From assembly GCA_944326155.1 (NCBI GenBank), contig CALVCV010000015.1:1-34286 (forward strand): a stretch of DNA of 34,286 nucleotides, in the 5' to 3' direction. The number at the start of each line of letters is the position of its first letter. Position 1 is the stretch's first letter. The notes beneath the pieces were generated by a model. That model was not told the DNA's origin. It worked only from the letters and a program-made list of their open reading frames with translations, and searched no databases. Shown here piece after piece: positions 7,805 to 15,829 of the stretch. The DNA comes from an uncultured Bacilli bacterium. GTDB taxonomy: Bacteria; Bacillota_I; Bacilli_A; ML615J-28; CAG-313. Both the position numbers and the translations under genes were made by a program.

Positions 7805-9442
7805 ATGAAAAAAAGAATTTTATTTGTATTTATTATCATTATCTTTACTTCTACATTTATTTTTTCTATTATTTCATCTCGGATATATTATGAAAAATTT
7901 CTAGAAGATGCGAAGAACAATTTGTATATTTATATGAATCAATATAGTGAAGAATTTTCTTGGGATGTTGCTGGTGCAGAATCATATTCTCGTAAATTAA
8001 ATGGAGTAAGGGTTACTTTTATAGATAAAAATGGTGAAGTTGTAGGTGATAGTGAAGAAAATTTACCTCTTGATAATCATTTAAATAGAGAAGAAGTTAA
8101 AATTGCAAGTCTTGAAGGTGAAGGATTTGCCATTAGAAAATCAGATACTTTAGCACAACAGATGGTATATTTTTGTAAAAGTGTCAATGATGGATATGTT
8201 AGGGTTGCTGTAAAAACATCAACATATAGTCAAATATTTATTGATAGTATTCCATCACTGATTTGGTTTTTTATTATTGAAATCATTGTTTGTTTGCTAT
8301 TCACTTGGATATTAGTAGACTATATCATTAAACCTATTGAAAAACTTTCTATTGAAGGTGCAAGTGGTCAAAAAGTTAGTAGTACTTATCCCGAATTTTC
8401 TCAAATTGTAAAAATTATCAATAATATGAATGAAAGAATTGATGATAAAATATCAAAAATTAAAGAGGATAAAAAAATTGAAAATATTGTTTTAAACAAT
8501 ATGGAACATGGTATTATCATTTTGGGTCTTGATAATCATTTAATTTTAGCAAATAATATTGTAAATGAACTTTTTGGATATAGTGAGGTGGGGGAAAATT
8601 TGCCATTTTTTAAAGATGATCAAGAAATTTTAGAAGGTATTGAACAAGAAGAACAATTTCTTTTTTATCGGAAAAAAAATGATAAAGAATATGCAATTAG
8701 ATTTACTAAAAGCGAAAATGCAAAAGTCATTTTAGTTACTGATGTAACTGAAATAAAAAGAATGGAAAATTCTAAAAATGATTTTATTGCTAATGTTACG
8801 CATGAAATGAATACACCTCTTACTAGTATTAAAGGTTTTGCTGAAATGATTTTAACGGGTAATCTTGATAAGGAAAAAATTCAAAAATCTTGTGAAATAA
8901 TCTTGAAACAAACAAATCGTTTGAGTAATTTAATTAAAAATATTATTCATTATAGTTTGCTTGAGAGTGATAATCTTCCAAATTATCCAGTATGTATAAG
9001 TACGATTTTAATTGATATTTTACATAATTTTGAGGCTGTTTTTCCTGAAAAAAATTTAAAGGTTACGACCTTGATAGAAGAGAATCTCTTTATCTTATCA
9101 AGAACAGAGAAAATTTTTGAAATTATAAGTAATATTTTAACGAATGCAATTAAATATAATAAAATAAATGGTGAAATTGAAATTCATTTAAAAAAAGATG
9201 ATGATAAAATTATTTTAAAAATTAAAGATACAGGTCATGGCATTAAACAAGGTGATTTAGATAAAATTTTTGATCGATTTTATACTATTGATAAATCTCA
9301 TAATGAGCATAGTACAGGATTTGGTTTAGGACTTGCTATCGTTAAAAAAATTATAAATCAATCTGGTTGGAAAATATCAGTTGAGAGTGAATATGAAAAA
9401 TATACAATGTTTACCGTTGAGTTTAGTCCAATTATGAAATAA
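7805..9442 (+). CDS. Sensor histidine kinase (PhoR-like)
   Basis: A 545-residue membrane kinase. Order: TM1 (about 5-25), an extracytoplasmic sensor segment (about 26-155), TM2 (about 156-178), a linker, a PAS-like segment (about 220-315), a HisKA domain with His333 in ANVTHEMNTPLTSIKG, and an HATPase domain with N box ISNILTNAIKYN, DTGHGI, IFDRFY and TGFGLGLAI. The layout matches PhoR/WalK-type kinases. It should phosphorylate the adjacent regulator; phosphate as the signal is inferred from the locus. A terminator follows directly. Confidence 0.88.
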   Translation: MKKRILFVFIIIIFTSTFIFSIISSRIYYEKFLEDAKNNLYIYMNQYSEEFSWDVAGAESYSRKLNGVRVTFIDKNGEVVGDSEENLPLDNHLNREEVKIASLEGEGFAIRKSDTLAQQMVYFCKSVNDGYVRVAVKTSTYSQIFIDSIPSLIWFFIIEIIVCLLFTWILVDYIIKPIEKLSIEGASGQKVSSTYPEFSQIVKIINNMNERIDDKISKIKEDKKIENIVLNNMEHGIIILGLDNHLILANNIVNELFGYSEVGENLPFFKDDQEILEGIEQEEQFLFYRKKNDKEYAIRFTKSENAKVILVTDVTEIKRMENSKNDFIANVTHEMNTPLTSIKGFAEMILTGNLDKEKIQKSCEIILKQTNRLSNLIKNIIHYSLLESDNLPNYPVCISTILIDILHNFEAVFPEKNLKVTTLIEENLFILSRTEKIFEIISNILTNAIKYNKINGEIEIHLKKDDDKIILKIKDTGHGIKQGDLDKIFDRFYTIDKSHNEHSTGFGLGLAIVKKIINQSGWKISVESEYEKYTMFTVEFSPIMK

Positions 9443-9447
9443 AATAT

Positions 9448-9474
9448 GAATCCGTTATGACGGATTCTTTTTTT
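9448..9474 (+). terminator. Terminator after the histidine kinase
   Basis: GAATCCG (9448-9454), loop TTATGA, CGGATTC (9461-9467), then seven T residues. It separates the transporter/two-component unit from the pst operon. Confidence 0.88.
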
Positions 9475-9488
9475 ACATTTTTTTTACA
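9472..9488 (+). promoter_or_regulatory. Possible PhoP boxes: two TTTACA at 11-bp spacing
   Basis: TTTACA occurs at 9472-9477 and 9483-9488, an 11-bp period, which is the arrangement of TT(A/T)ACA repeats known for Bacillus PhoP. A third, out-of-phase ATTACA is at 9512-9517. They lie upstream of the pstS -10 box, a sensible place for an activator, and the regulator gene is nearby. Confidence 0.45.
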
Positions 9489-9530
9489 AATATAATAAAA
9501 AAAATAAACGAATTACAAAAAAATATTTGA

Positions 9531-9536
9531 TATAAT
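9531..9536 (+). promoter_or_regulatory. pstS: -10 box of the pst operon promoter
   Basis: A consensus TATAAT lies 62 bp before the pstS start. At 17-bp spacing the -35 position is ACGAAT, a poor match, as expected of a promoter that needs an activator. AAAGGAG lies just before the ATG. Confidence 0.55.
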
Positions 9537-9598
9537 GTTTTCGTAAAAAGTTATTGATAACTTTTATAATAATTATTTAATATTTAAAGGAGAAAAAA

Positions 9599-10537
9599 AT
9601 GAAGAAAAATTTAAAAAGTGTTTTATGTATAGTATTTTTAGCCGTTTCCCTATTCGGAATTGTTGGTTGTAAAGATGATGAAAAATTTGACTCAAGTGCT
9701 AAAATTCAATTATACACTCGTGATAAGACAAGTGGTACGCGTGATGGTTTTTTCACAAATATTCATTTTACTGATGCTGTAAGTGATAATAGTGTATTAG
9801 GTAGTGGCATTTTAGAAGCTAAAAATAATGGTGCCATGGTTGAAAGCGTTAAGAATGATGAATATGGTATAGGTTATATTTCACTTTCTTCCCTTAAAGA
9901 TTCTGGATTAAAGGGATTAATTTATGAAGGCGTTGCTCCAACTGAAGAAAATGTTTTAAATGGAAGTTATAAACTCACAAGAAATTTTAACTATATTGTT
10001 AGAAACGAATTTGCAACAGAAAAAGAGCAAAAAATTGTTGAAGCTTTTCTTGCTTTTTTAAAAACATCAGATGCTTTAATAACAATTCAAAGTAAAGATG
10101 GAATTGTTGATATTACCGGTGATGAACCATCATGGGATTCAATAAAAGACAACTATCCTATTTGTCTTGAAGATAATTCAAATATTACAATTAAATTTGG
10201 TGGTTCAACATCTGTAGAAAAAATAGCTAACGAATTGTCAAGAGAATTTTCTACTAAATGTGGTAATTTTGTAGCAGAGCATAATCATACAGGATCAGGA
10301 GATGCTTATAAATTTACTCAAGGAGAAGGAAAAGATTCAGCAACTTTTCTACACATTGCTTTTGCTTCACGAGAATTTAAAACAACGGAACAAGGTGCAG
10401 AAGGAACATATGGTAAAATTTGTGTTGATGCAATCGTTGCGGTTGTAAATGAAATTAATCCATTAGATAGGGTTACTGCTGATATGCTTAAAAAAATATA
10501 TGATGGTACTTATAGTAAATGGGAAGAAGTCAAATAA
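9599..10537 (+). CDS. pstS: Phosphate-binding lipoprotein PstS with circularly permuted domain order
   Basis: A 312-residue lipoprotein (lipobox GIVGC, Cys24). Right after the signal, residues 35-166 match the half that is normally C-terminal in PstS: IQLYTRDKTSGTRDGFF (phosphate loop), YGIGYISL, PTEENVLNGSYKLTRNF. Residues 198-312 then match the normally N-terminal half: KFGGSTSVEKIANELSREF, HTGSGDA, IAFASRE, DAIVAVVNEINPLDRVTA and final IYDGTYSKWEEVK, which in ordinary PstS runs straight into the TRD-SGTRD strand. Both phosphate-contact loops are therefore kept but the order is swapped, with a ~30-residue linker (167-197). No other half-gene lies nearby. It should capture phosphate outside the membrane for PstCAB. 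Confidence 0.88.
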   Translation: MKKNLKSVLCIVFLAVSLFGIVGCKDDEKFDSSAKIQLYTRDKTSGTRDGFFTNIHFTDAVSDNSVLGSGILEAKNNGAMVESVKNDEYGIGYISLSSLKDSGLKGLIYEGVAPTEENVLNGSYKLTRNFNYIVRNEFATEKEQKIVEAFLAFLKTSDALITIQSKDGIVDITGDEPSWDSIKDNYPICLEDNSNITIKFGGSTSVEKIANELSREFSTKCGNFVAEHNHTGSGDAYKFTQGEGKDSATFLHIAFASREFKTTEQGAEGTYGKICVDAIVAVVNEINPLDRVTADMLKKIYDGTYSKWEEVK

Positions 10538-10540
10538 CTA

Positions 10541-11380
10541 ATGCCTAAAATATTATCAATTCAAGATTTATCATGTTATGGTCAATGTTCAAATAGTGTT
10601 GCTTTACCTATATTATCGACTTTTGGTATTGAAACAATTATCTTGCCCACAATGATTTTATCAACTCATACAGGTGGTTTTAAAAATATATATATTCAGG
10701 ATTTATCAGAAAGTATAGATAAGATATGTCAAAGTTGGCAAGATAATAATATTAGTTTTGATGCAATATATATTGGATATTTGGGCAGTACAAAATTAAT
10801 AGAAAAAACAATTACCATCATTAAATTATTTAAAAAGAGAAATACGTTAGTATTTTTTACTCCTGCTTGTGCCGATAATGGTAAATTATATCAAGGATTT
10901 AATGATAATTATCTTGAAAAATTAAGGTCTTTGTGCTTTTATGCCGATTATATTGTGGCAAATGTCACAGAGGCCTTTTTCTTAATGAATTGTGAATATC
11001 AAGCTATCAATCATCCTAATAGAATTTATGAACTGATTCATGAATTGACAAAGAAATTTTTAACAAACATGATTATTACGGGAATAGAAATGAATAAAGA
11101 TGAAATTTATGTTTTATTTAAACAATACCATAGTCATCAAATTACTTCCTTCAAAGAGCAAAAAATAAATGGTAATTATCATGGCACAGGAGATATTTTT
11201 TTAAGTTATATGATTGGAAAATATTTTATTTCTCATGAGATGAATATATCAATCCAAGAAGCAATGAAATTTGTTAAAGACGCAATTGTTTTGACCAAAG
11301 AGGATACAAATCATTCATATGGTATTAAGTTTGAAAAAGTTTTACGAGGTTTTTATGAAAAAGCAAACCAATCAAAGTGA
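10541..11380 (+). CDS. Pyridoxal/pyridoxamine kinase family protein (ribokinase superfamily)
   Basis: A 279-residue PfkB/ribokinase-type kinase of the pyridoxamine-kinase (PdxK/PdxY) group. Diagnostic segments are ILSIQDLSCYGQCSNSVALP at the N-terminus, ILSTHTGGFKN, DAIYIGYLGS, CADNGKLYQGF, ANVTEAFFL, and the catalytic anion-hole motif HGTGDIF near residue 213. The usual DP(V) before ADNGK is TP here (FFTPACADNGK), a change at a position near the metal site. Members phosphorylate vitamin B6 vitamers in the cytoplasm to give PLP or PMP. It starts 3 bp after pstS with only a weak Shine-Dalgarno (GGAAGAAG) and overlaps pstC by 26 bp, so it is a true pst operon member. A different substrate is possible. 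Confidence 0.82.
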   Translation: MPKILSIQDLSCYGQCSNSVALPILSTFGIETIILPTMILSTHTGGFKNIYIQDLSESIDKICQSWQDNNISFDAIYIGYLGSTKLIEKTITIIKLFKKRNTLVFFTPACADNGKLYQGFNDNYLEKLRSLCFYADYIVANVTEAFFLMNCEYQAINHPNRIYELIHELTKKFLTNMIITGIEMNKDEIYVLFKQYHSHQITSFKEQKINGNYHGTGDIFLSYMIGKYFISHEMNISIQEAMKFVKDAIVLTKEDTNHSYGIKFEKVLRGFYEKANQSK

Positions 11381-12293
11381 TATAACCATTAAAAAAAGTA
11401 TAATGGATAAAATTTGGCGTTATTTCTTTTTAACAGTTACTTTAATTTGTTCATCGGTCATTATTTTTATAGTTTTGTTTATTTTAATAAAGGGGTTAAC
11501 TCCTTTTATCAAAAGTTATCATATTAATGGTGCTTTTTATAAGGTTGATTTTATTAAATTTATATTTGGAAGTAGATGGTTTAAAAATCCTAATATTTAT
11601 GGTATCGGTTTTATTATTGTCAATACAATTTATGTTACTATTATATCACTACTTATGGCTATTCCAATTTCAATTTTAACAGCACTTTTTATCGCAAAAA
11701 TTGCACCTAAAAAAATTAGTACAATTTTAAGTTATATTATTGAATTGCTATCAAGCATTCCTTCGGTTATTTATGGGATGTTTGGAATGGGAGTTGTAAC
11801 TAAAATAGTAAAAGCGTTGAGTAATTTTTTTGGGTATCAAAGTGCTGGAGGGCTTTCGGTATTAACGGTTGCAATTGTACTGGCAATAATGATTATTCCA
11901 ACGATTACGATGATTTCGGTTTCTTCCATTCAAGCAGTCAAAAAAGCATACATTGAAGGTTCTCTTGCACTTGGAGCCTCCATTACGCAAACCAATTTTA
12001 AAATTGTTTTATCAAGTGCTAAAAATGGAATATTTTCTGGTGTTATATTAGGAATAGGTAGAGCATTAGGTGAGGCAACTGCAGTTTCAATGGTTGCTGG
12101 AAATCCTAGTTCAGGTCCTAATTTTCATCCATTTGAGGCTACTAAAACTTTAACATCTACAATGCTTCAAGGTCTAACAGAGGCAGAAGGTTTGGAATAT
12201 GATATAAGGTTTAGTGTAGGTATTGTTCTAATTATGTTAATTTTAGGTAGTAACTTACTTTTAAACTTAATTAAAAGGAGAATAAAGATATAA
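11355..12293 (+). CDS. pstC: Phosphate ABC transporter permease PstC
   Basis: A 312-residue permease with about six membrane segments. The family marks are SSIPSVIYGMFGMG, the EAA-type loop IEGSLALGASITQTNFKIVL and GIGRALGEATAVSMVAGN. An upstream in-frame ATG at 11319 exists, but GAGG at 11346-11349 with 5-bp spacing points to ATG 11355, inside the end of the kinase gene. It forms the phosphate channel with PstA. The stop shares one base with the pstA start (TAATG). Confidence 0.92.
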   Translation: MKKQTNQSDITIKKSIMDKIWRYFFLTVTLICSSVIIFIVLFILIKGLTPFIKSYHINGAFYKVDFIKFIFGSRWFKNPNIYGIGFIIVNTIYVTIISLLMAIPISILTALFIAKIAPKKISTILSYIIELLSSIPSVIYGMFGMGVVTKIVKALSNFFGYQSAGGLSVLTVAIVLAIMIIPTITMISVSSIQAVKKAYIEGSLALGASITQTNFKIVLSSAKNGIFSGVILGIGRALGEATAVSMVAGNPSSGPNFHPFEATKTLTSTMLQGLTEAEGLEYDIRFSVGIVLIMLILGSNLLLNLIKRRIKI

Positions 12294-13531
12294 TGCAAGT
12301 AGCAAATAATAATTTGTTCAAAAGATTAAAAAAACGAAAAATGAAAGATAGTATTTTAAATAGTATTACTTGGATTGTTTCAAGTTTTGGCTTCATTGTT
12401 TTAATAACTTTATTCATATTTATTTTTGCAAAAGGTAGCAAAACTTTATCTTTTGATTTACTTTTTAGTAATTATTCAAAAACAACTTATTCTCTAGAAA
12501 AAACGCATAATTCCTTGCAATTATTTACAAATCCCAAATTAGAAAATACATATTTTTCTAATATTTGGGGAATATCATTACAAGACGATAAAGATGCAGA
12601 GGGATTAGATGTTGTAACCATTGCCTATATTGATGAAAATTCTCCTTTTAATCAATTAATAGAAAAGAATTCTGGTGCAACAATTAAAATTAAAGTAGGT
12701 TCTCAAATCTCCAAAATAGTTTTAATGAAAGAAGATGGTAAAACAATTTATACAATTGCCAAAAAGGGTGCATCCGAGATGGTTGAGTGCTTAAATCAAG
12801 CAAAAATAATTTCAGATATGATTATTACAACAGGTGGAGGAGGAATACGTGGTTCGCTCCTAACAACAATTTATCTCATTATTATAACGCTTATTATTGC
12901 CATACCATTAGGAGTTGGAGGAGCTATATATTTAAATGAATATGCAAAAGATAATAAATTTACGACTTTAATTAGAACAATGATTGATATGACATCGGGA
13001 ATTCCTTCGATTATCTTTGGTTTAGTAGGAGCCATTATCTTTATTCCTATCTTTAATAAGGTCATTCATTCAAGTGGTGGCAGTATTATATCAGGGGCTT
13101 TTACAATGTCAATTATTTTATTACCAATTATAATTAAAACAACAGAAGAGGCTTTGAAAGCAATCCCACAAGATTATCGAAATGCTTCTTTGGCACTGGG
13201 TGCATCTAAAATTCAAACAATTTTTAAGGTAATCCTACCTAGTGCATTAAATGGTATCTTAACTGCTACCTTACTTTCAATTGGAAGAATTATTGGAGAA
13301 TCGGCAGCCCTTATCTATGCGATTGGTACTGCTATTAAAGATAAAGCAATTTTGAATGAAAAATCTACAACTTTAGCTGTTCATATTTGGACTTTACTTG
13401 AAGGAGATAATCCTAATTATGAACATGCATGTGCTATTGCAATTGTTATTTTATTAACAGTCTTACTTTTGAGTATTTCAATAAAAATTGTTTCAAAATG
13501 TTTTAATAAGGAGAAAAATAATGCTGTCTAA
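12293..13531 (+). CDS. pstA: Phosphate ABC transporter permease PstA with extra extracytoplasmic domain
   Basis: A PstA permease of 412 residues, against roughly 280-300 for common forms. TM1 spans about 25-47. Then about 115 extra residues (about 62-178) are expected outside the membrane before the conserved transporter core that starts [15 protein letters not shown]. The core has [14 protein letters not shown], the EAA-type loop [19 protein letters not shown] and [12 protein letters not shown]. Within the insert, [27 protein letters not shown] and [11 protein letters not shown] resemble the start, ENSP turn and carboxylate-loop region of a PDZ domain; this is tentative. Overlaps: 1 bp with pstC, 11 bp with pstB. 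Confidence 0.9.
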   Translation: MQVANNNLFKRLKKRKMKDSILNSITWIVSSFGFIVLITLFIFIFAKGSKTLSFDLLFSNYSKTTYSLEKTHNSLQLFTNPKLENTYFSNIWGISLQDDKDAEGLDVVTIAYIDENSPFNQLIEKNSGATIKIKVGSQISKIVLMKEDGKTIYTIAKKGASEMVECLNQAKIISDMIITTGGGGIRGSLLTTIYLIIITLIIAIPLGVGGAIYLNEYAKDNKFTTLIRTMIDMTSGIPSIIFGLVGAIIFIPIFNKVIHSSGGSIISGAFTMSIILLPIIIKTTEEALKAIPQDYRNASLALGASKIQTIFKVILPSALNGILTATLLSIGRIIGESAALIYAIGTAIKDKAILNEKSTTLAVHIWTLLEGDNPNYEHACAIAIVILLTVLLLSISIKIVSKCFNKEKNNAV

Positions 13532-14297
13532 AGAGAATATTCAAAAAACATTACCAATTTTTGAAATAAGAAATGTTAATCTTAATTATGGTGAAAAACA
13601 AGTTTTAAAAAATATTGATTTAAATATTTATAAAAATAAAGTAACTGCTTTCATCGGTCCTTCAGGTTGTGGTAAATCTACTTTACTTAGGTGTTTCAAT
13701 CGTATGAATGATTTAATTGAAAATTGTACAATAGAAGGAACCATAACATATAAAAAAGAGGATATAAATCAAATAAATCCAATTGATTTAAGAACTAAAG
13801 TGGGAATGGTTTTTCAAAATCCGAATCCTTTTCCTATGTCAATTTTTGATAATATTGCTTATGGTCCTAGGTGCCAAGGCATAAAAAATAAAGAAAAATT
13901 ACGCTTGATTGTCGAGGATTCATTAAAGAAAGCAGGACTTTTTGAAGAAGTAAAAGATCGTTTAAAGGATAATGCTTTAGGATTATCAGGTGGTCAACAA
14001 CAACGTTTATGCATCGCTAGATGCATTGCAATGGCTCCAGAAGTAATTTTAATGGATGAACCTACATCAGCGTTAGATCCAATCGCAACTATCAAAATTG
14101 AGGAGTTAATTAATAGTTTAAAAAAGGATTTTACAATAGTAATCGTAACTCATAATATGCAACAAGCAAGTAGAATTTCGGATTATACAGCATTTTTTAT
14201 GTTAGGTGAAATTGTGGAATTTAATGAAACAATTCATTTATTTAGTAATCCTTTAAATAAAAAAACAGAAGATTATATTACAGGAAGGTTTGGATAA
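13521..14297 (+). CDS. pstB: Phosphate ABC transporter ATP-binding protein PstB
   Basis: A 258-residue ATPase. It has Walker [10 protein letters not shown], the PstB-specific [12 protein letters not shown], the Q-loop [14 protein letters not shown], signature [16 protein letters not shown], Walker [14 protein letters not shown] and switch [19 protein letters not shown] at 13508-13513 fixes the start at ATG 13521; an upstream ATG at 13488 lacks such a site. It should energise the PstCA channel from the cytoplasm. Confidence 0.95.
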   Translation: MLSKENIQKTLPIFEIRNVNLNYGEKQVLKNIDLNIYKNKVTAFIGPSGCGKSTLLRCFNRMNDLIENCTIEGTITYKKEDINQINPIDLRTKVGMVFQNPNPFPMSIFDNIAYGPRCQGIKNKEKLRLIVEDSLKKAGLFEEVKDRLKDNALGLSGGQQQRLCIARCIAMAPEVILMDEPTSALDPIATIKIEELINSLKKDFTIVIVTHNMQQASRISDYTAFFMLGEIVEFNETIHLFSNPLNKKTEDYITGRFG

Positions 14298-14298
14298 G

Positions 14299-14928
14299 AT
14301 GCAATTACAAAGTGAGATTAAATATTTAAAGCAAATGTTGATAAAAATGGCTGATCAAGTAAAAAATAATATTACTGATGCAGTAGCCTTTTATACCAAA
14401 AAAACAAAACCAATTATAATTAATGATAAAATTGTTAATCAATATGAAGAATTGATTGATGAAATTTGTTTTAACCTTTTAATTAAAGAAAGGTTATTTG
14501 CCAAAGATTTGCGAGAAGTTATTGCTATTTTAAAACTTGTTTCAGATATTGAAAGAATAGGTGATCATGCCGAAGATATCATGGAATTTAGTCAAAAATT
14601 GGAGGCCATTGATATTAAAAATAGTGAAAATATTCATAAGATGGTTCAAATTGCTTTAAAAATGATAAATGATGCTATTCTCAGTTTCGTTAATGAAGAT
14701 ATTGAATTAGCTAAGAAAACAATTTTATTAGATGATGAAGTTGATTGTATCTATGCTAAGATTGTCTTCGATTTGACTAATTTTGATAAAAACGCAGAAT
14801 GTGCTATTCCTTATATTATATATACTACTCTTATTGCAAAATATATTGAAAGAATTGCTGATCATGCATCAAATATTGCTGAGTGGGTGAGTTATATGAT
14901 TGATGGATCTATATTTAAAAATAACTGA
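14299..14928 (+). CDS. phoU: Phosphate signalling/transport regulator PhoU
   Basis: A 209-residue all-helical PhoU with two repeats. Each ends in a metal-binding motif: SDIERIGDHAEDIMEF in the first and YIERIADHASNIAEWV in the second. PhoU restrains Pst uptake and relays the transporter's state to the PhoR kinase. The frame is open from a TTG at 14290, but that lies next to the AGGAAGG site (14282-14288), so ATG 14299, 1 bp after the pstB stop, is the better start. It is the last gene of the pst operon, and the second PhoU-like domain of this locus. Confidence 0.93.
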   Translation: MQLQSEIKYLKQMLIKMADQVKNNITDAVAFYTKKTKPIIINDKIVNQYEELIDEICFNLLIKERLFAKDLREVIAILKLVSDIERIGDHAEDIMEFSQKLEAIDIKNSENIHKMVQIALKMINDAILSFVNEDIELAKKTILLDDEVDCIYAKIVFDLTNFDKNAECAIPYIIYTTLIAKYIERIADHASNIAEWVSYMIDGSIFKNN

Positions 14929-14946
14929 CATTAAAATGTCAGTTAT
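14921..14946 (+). terminator. Inverted repeat at the end of phoU, probable terminator
   Basis: ATAACTGACATT pairs perfectly with AATGTCAGTTAT (14921-14932 with 14935-14946) and includes the phoU stop codon. The tract after it is AT-rich but lacks a clean U run, so termination may be partial. Confidence 0.6.
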
Positions 14947-14991
14947 AATATTTATTATTAAATACATTTTATACATAATGATACATTTGAG

Positions 14992-15020
14992 TTGAAAAAG
15001 AAAGACAAATATAGTATAAT
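14992..15020 (+). promoter_or_regulatory. Promoter of the ABC exporter operon
   Basis: TTGAAA (14992-14997), 17-bp spacer, TATAAT (15015-15020): a near-consensus vegetative promoter, 29 bp before the ATG. GGAG at 15039-15042 is the ribosome binding site. Confidence 0.85.
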
Positions 15021-15049
15021 AGATTTACTATTTACGAAGGAGATAAAAG

Positions 15050-15829
15050 ATGGAAGAAATATTAATAGTAAAGGATTTGAAGAAAACTTTTAAATTGACT
15101 GCAAAACAGCGAAAAATTAATAAAACGAATGATTTGTATAAAATTGCTGTAGACGGTTTATCTTTCAAAGCATATAAGGGGGAAATTTATGGCTTGTTAG
15201 GACCAAATGGTGCAGGAAAGACAACAACTCTTAGAATTATATCAACATTGATTAAAGCAGATAGTGGTGATGTATTTGTTGATGGTATTGATATTGCCAA
15301 AAACCCTGATATGGTTCGCCAAAAAATTGGTTTTTTGACTAGTGAGTTAAAATTAGAAGATTTTTTTACTCCTAATTATTTGTATGATTATTTTTCTGCT
15401 CTTCATAAAATTGAAAAAACACTATCAGAGCAAAGAAAAAATTATTTATTTAAAAAATTTGGCATTGAAGATTTTAAAGAGGTTAAAATTGGTGATTTGT
15501 CAACAGGAATGAAACAAAAGGTTTCACTTGTAATTTCAATTGTTCATGATCCAGAAATTATTATTTTTGATGAGCCAACGAATGGGTTAGATGTTATTAC
15601 AGCAAAATCCGTTACAGATTTTTTAATTGAATTAAAAAAAGAAGGAAAGACAATCATTCTTTCAACACACATTTTTTCACTTGTTGAAAAATTATGTGAT
15701 CGTGTAGGAATTATCTTTGATGGGAGAATGATTAAAGATGATAGTTTAACAAATTTGACAAAAGAAAAATCATTAGAAGATGTCTTTTTTGAATTATATG
15801 ATGAAAGGATTGGTGAAAAATATGAGTAA
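15050..15829 (+). CDS. ABC exporter ATP-binding protein (NatA-like)
   Basis: A 259-residue ABC ATPase with Walker A GPNGAGKTTT, signature LSTGMKQKVSLVISIV, Walker B IIIFDEPTNGLDV and switch region LSTHIFSLVEKLCDR. A polar segment (about residues 14-28) lies before the first core strand. The sequence is closest in pattern to NatA, the ATPase of the Bacillus sodium-efflux ABC system. It overlaps the permease gene by 8 bp, so the two proteins should form one exporter. The substrate is not determined by the sequence. Confidence 0.85.
   Translation: MEEILIVKDLKKTFKLTAKQRKINKTNDLYKIAVDGLSFKAYKGEIYGLLGPNGAGKTTTLRIISTLIKADSGDVFVDGIDIAKNPDMVRQKIGFLTSELKLEDFFTPNYLYDYFSALHKIEKTLSEQRKNYLFKKFGIEDFKEVKIGDLSTGMKQKVSLVISIVHDPEIIIFDEPTNGLDVITAKSVTDFLIELKKEGKTIILSTHIFSLVEKLCDRVGIIFDGRMIKDDSLTNLTKEKSLEDVFFELYDERIGEKYE

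Noticed and set aside
9443-9598. A leftover N-terminal half of pstS upstream, which would explain the permuted order as a split gene
   Set aside because: The 156 bp hold only a terminator and promoter elements, and the pstS frame has its own lipoprotein signal.
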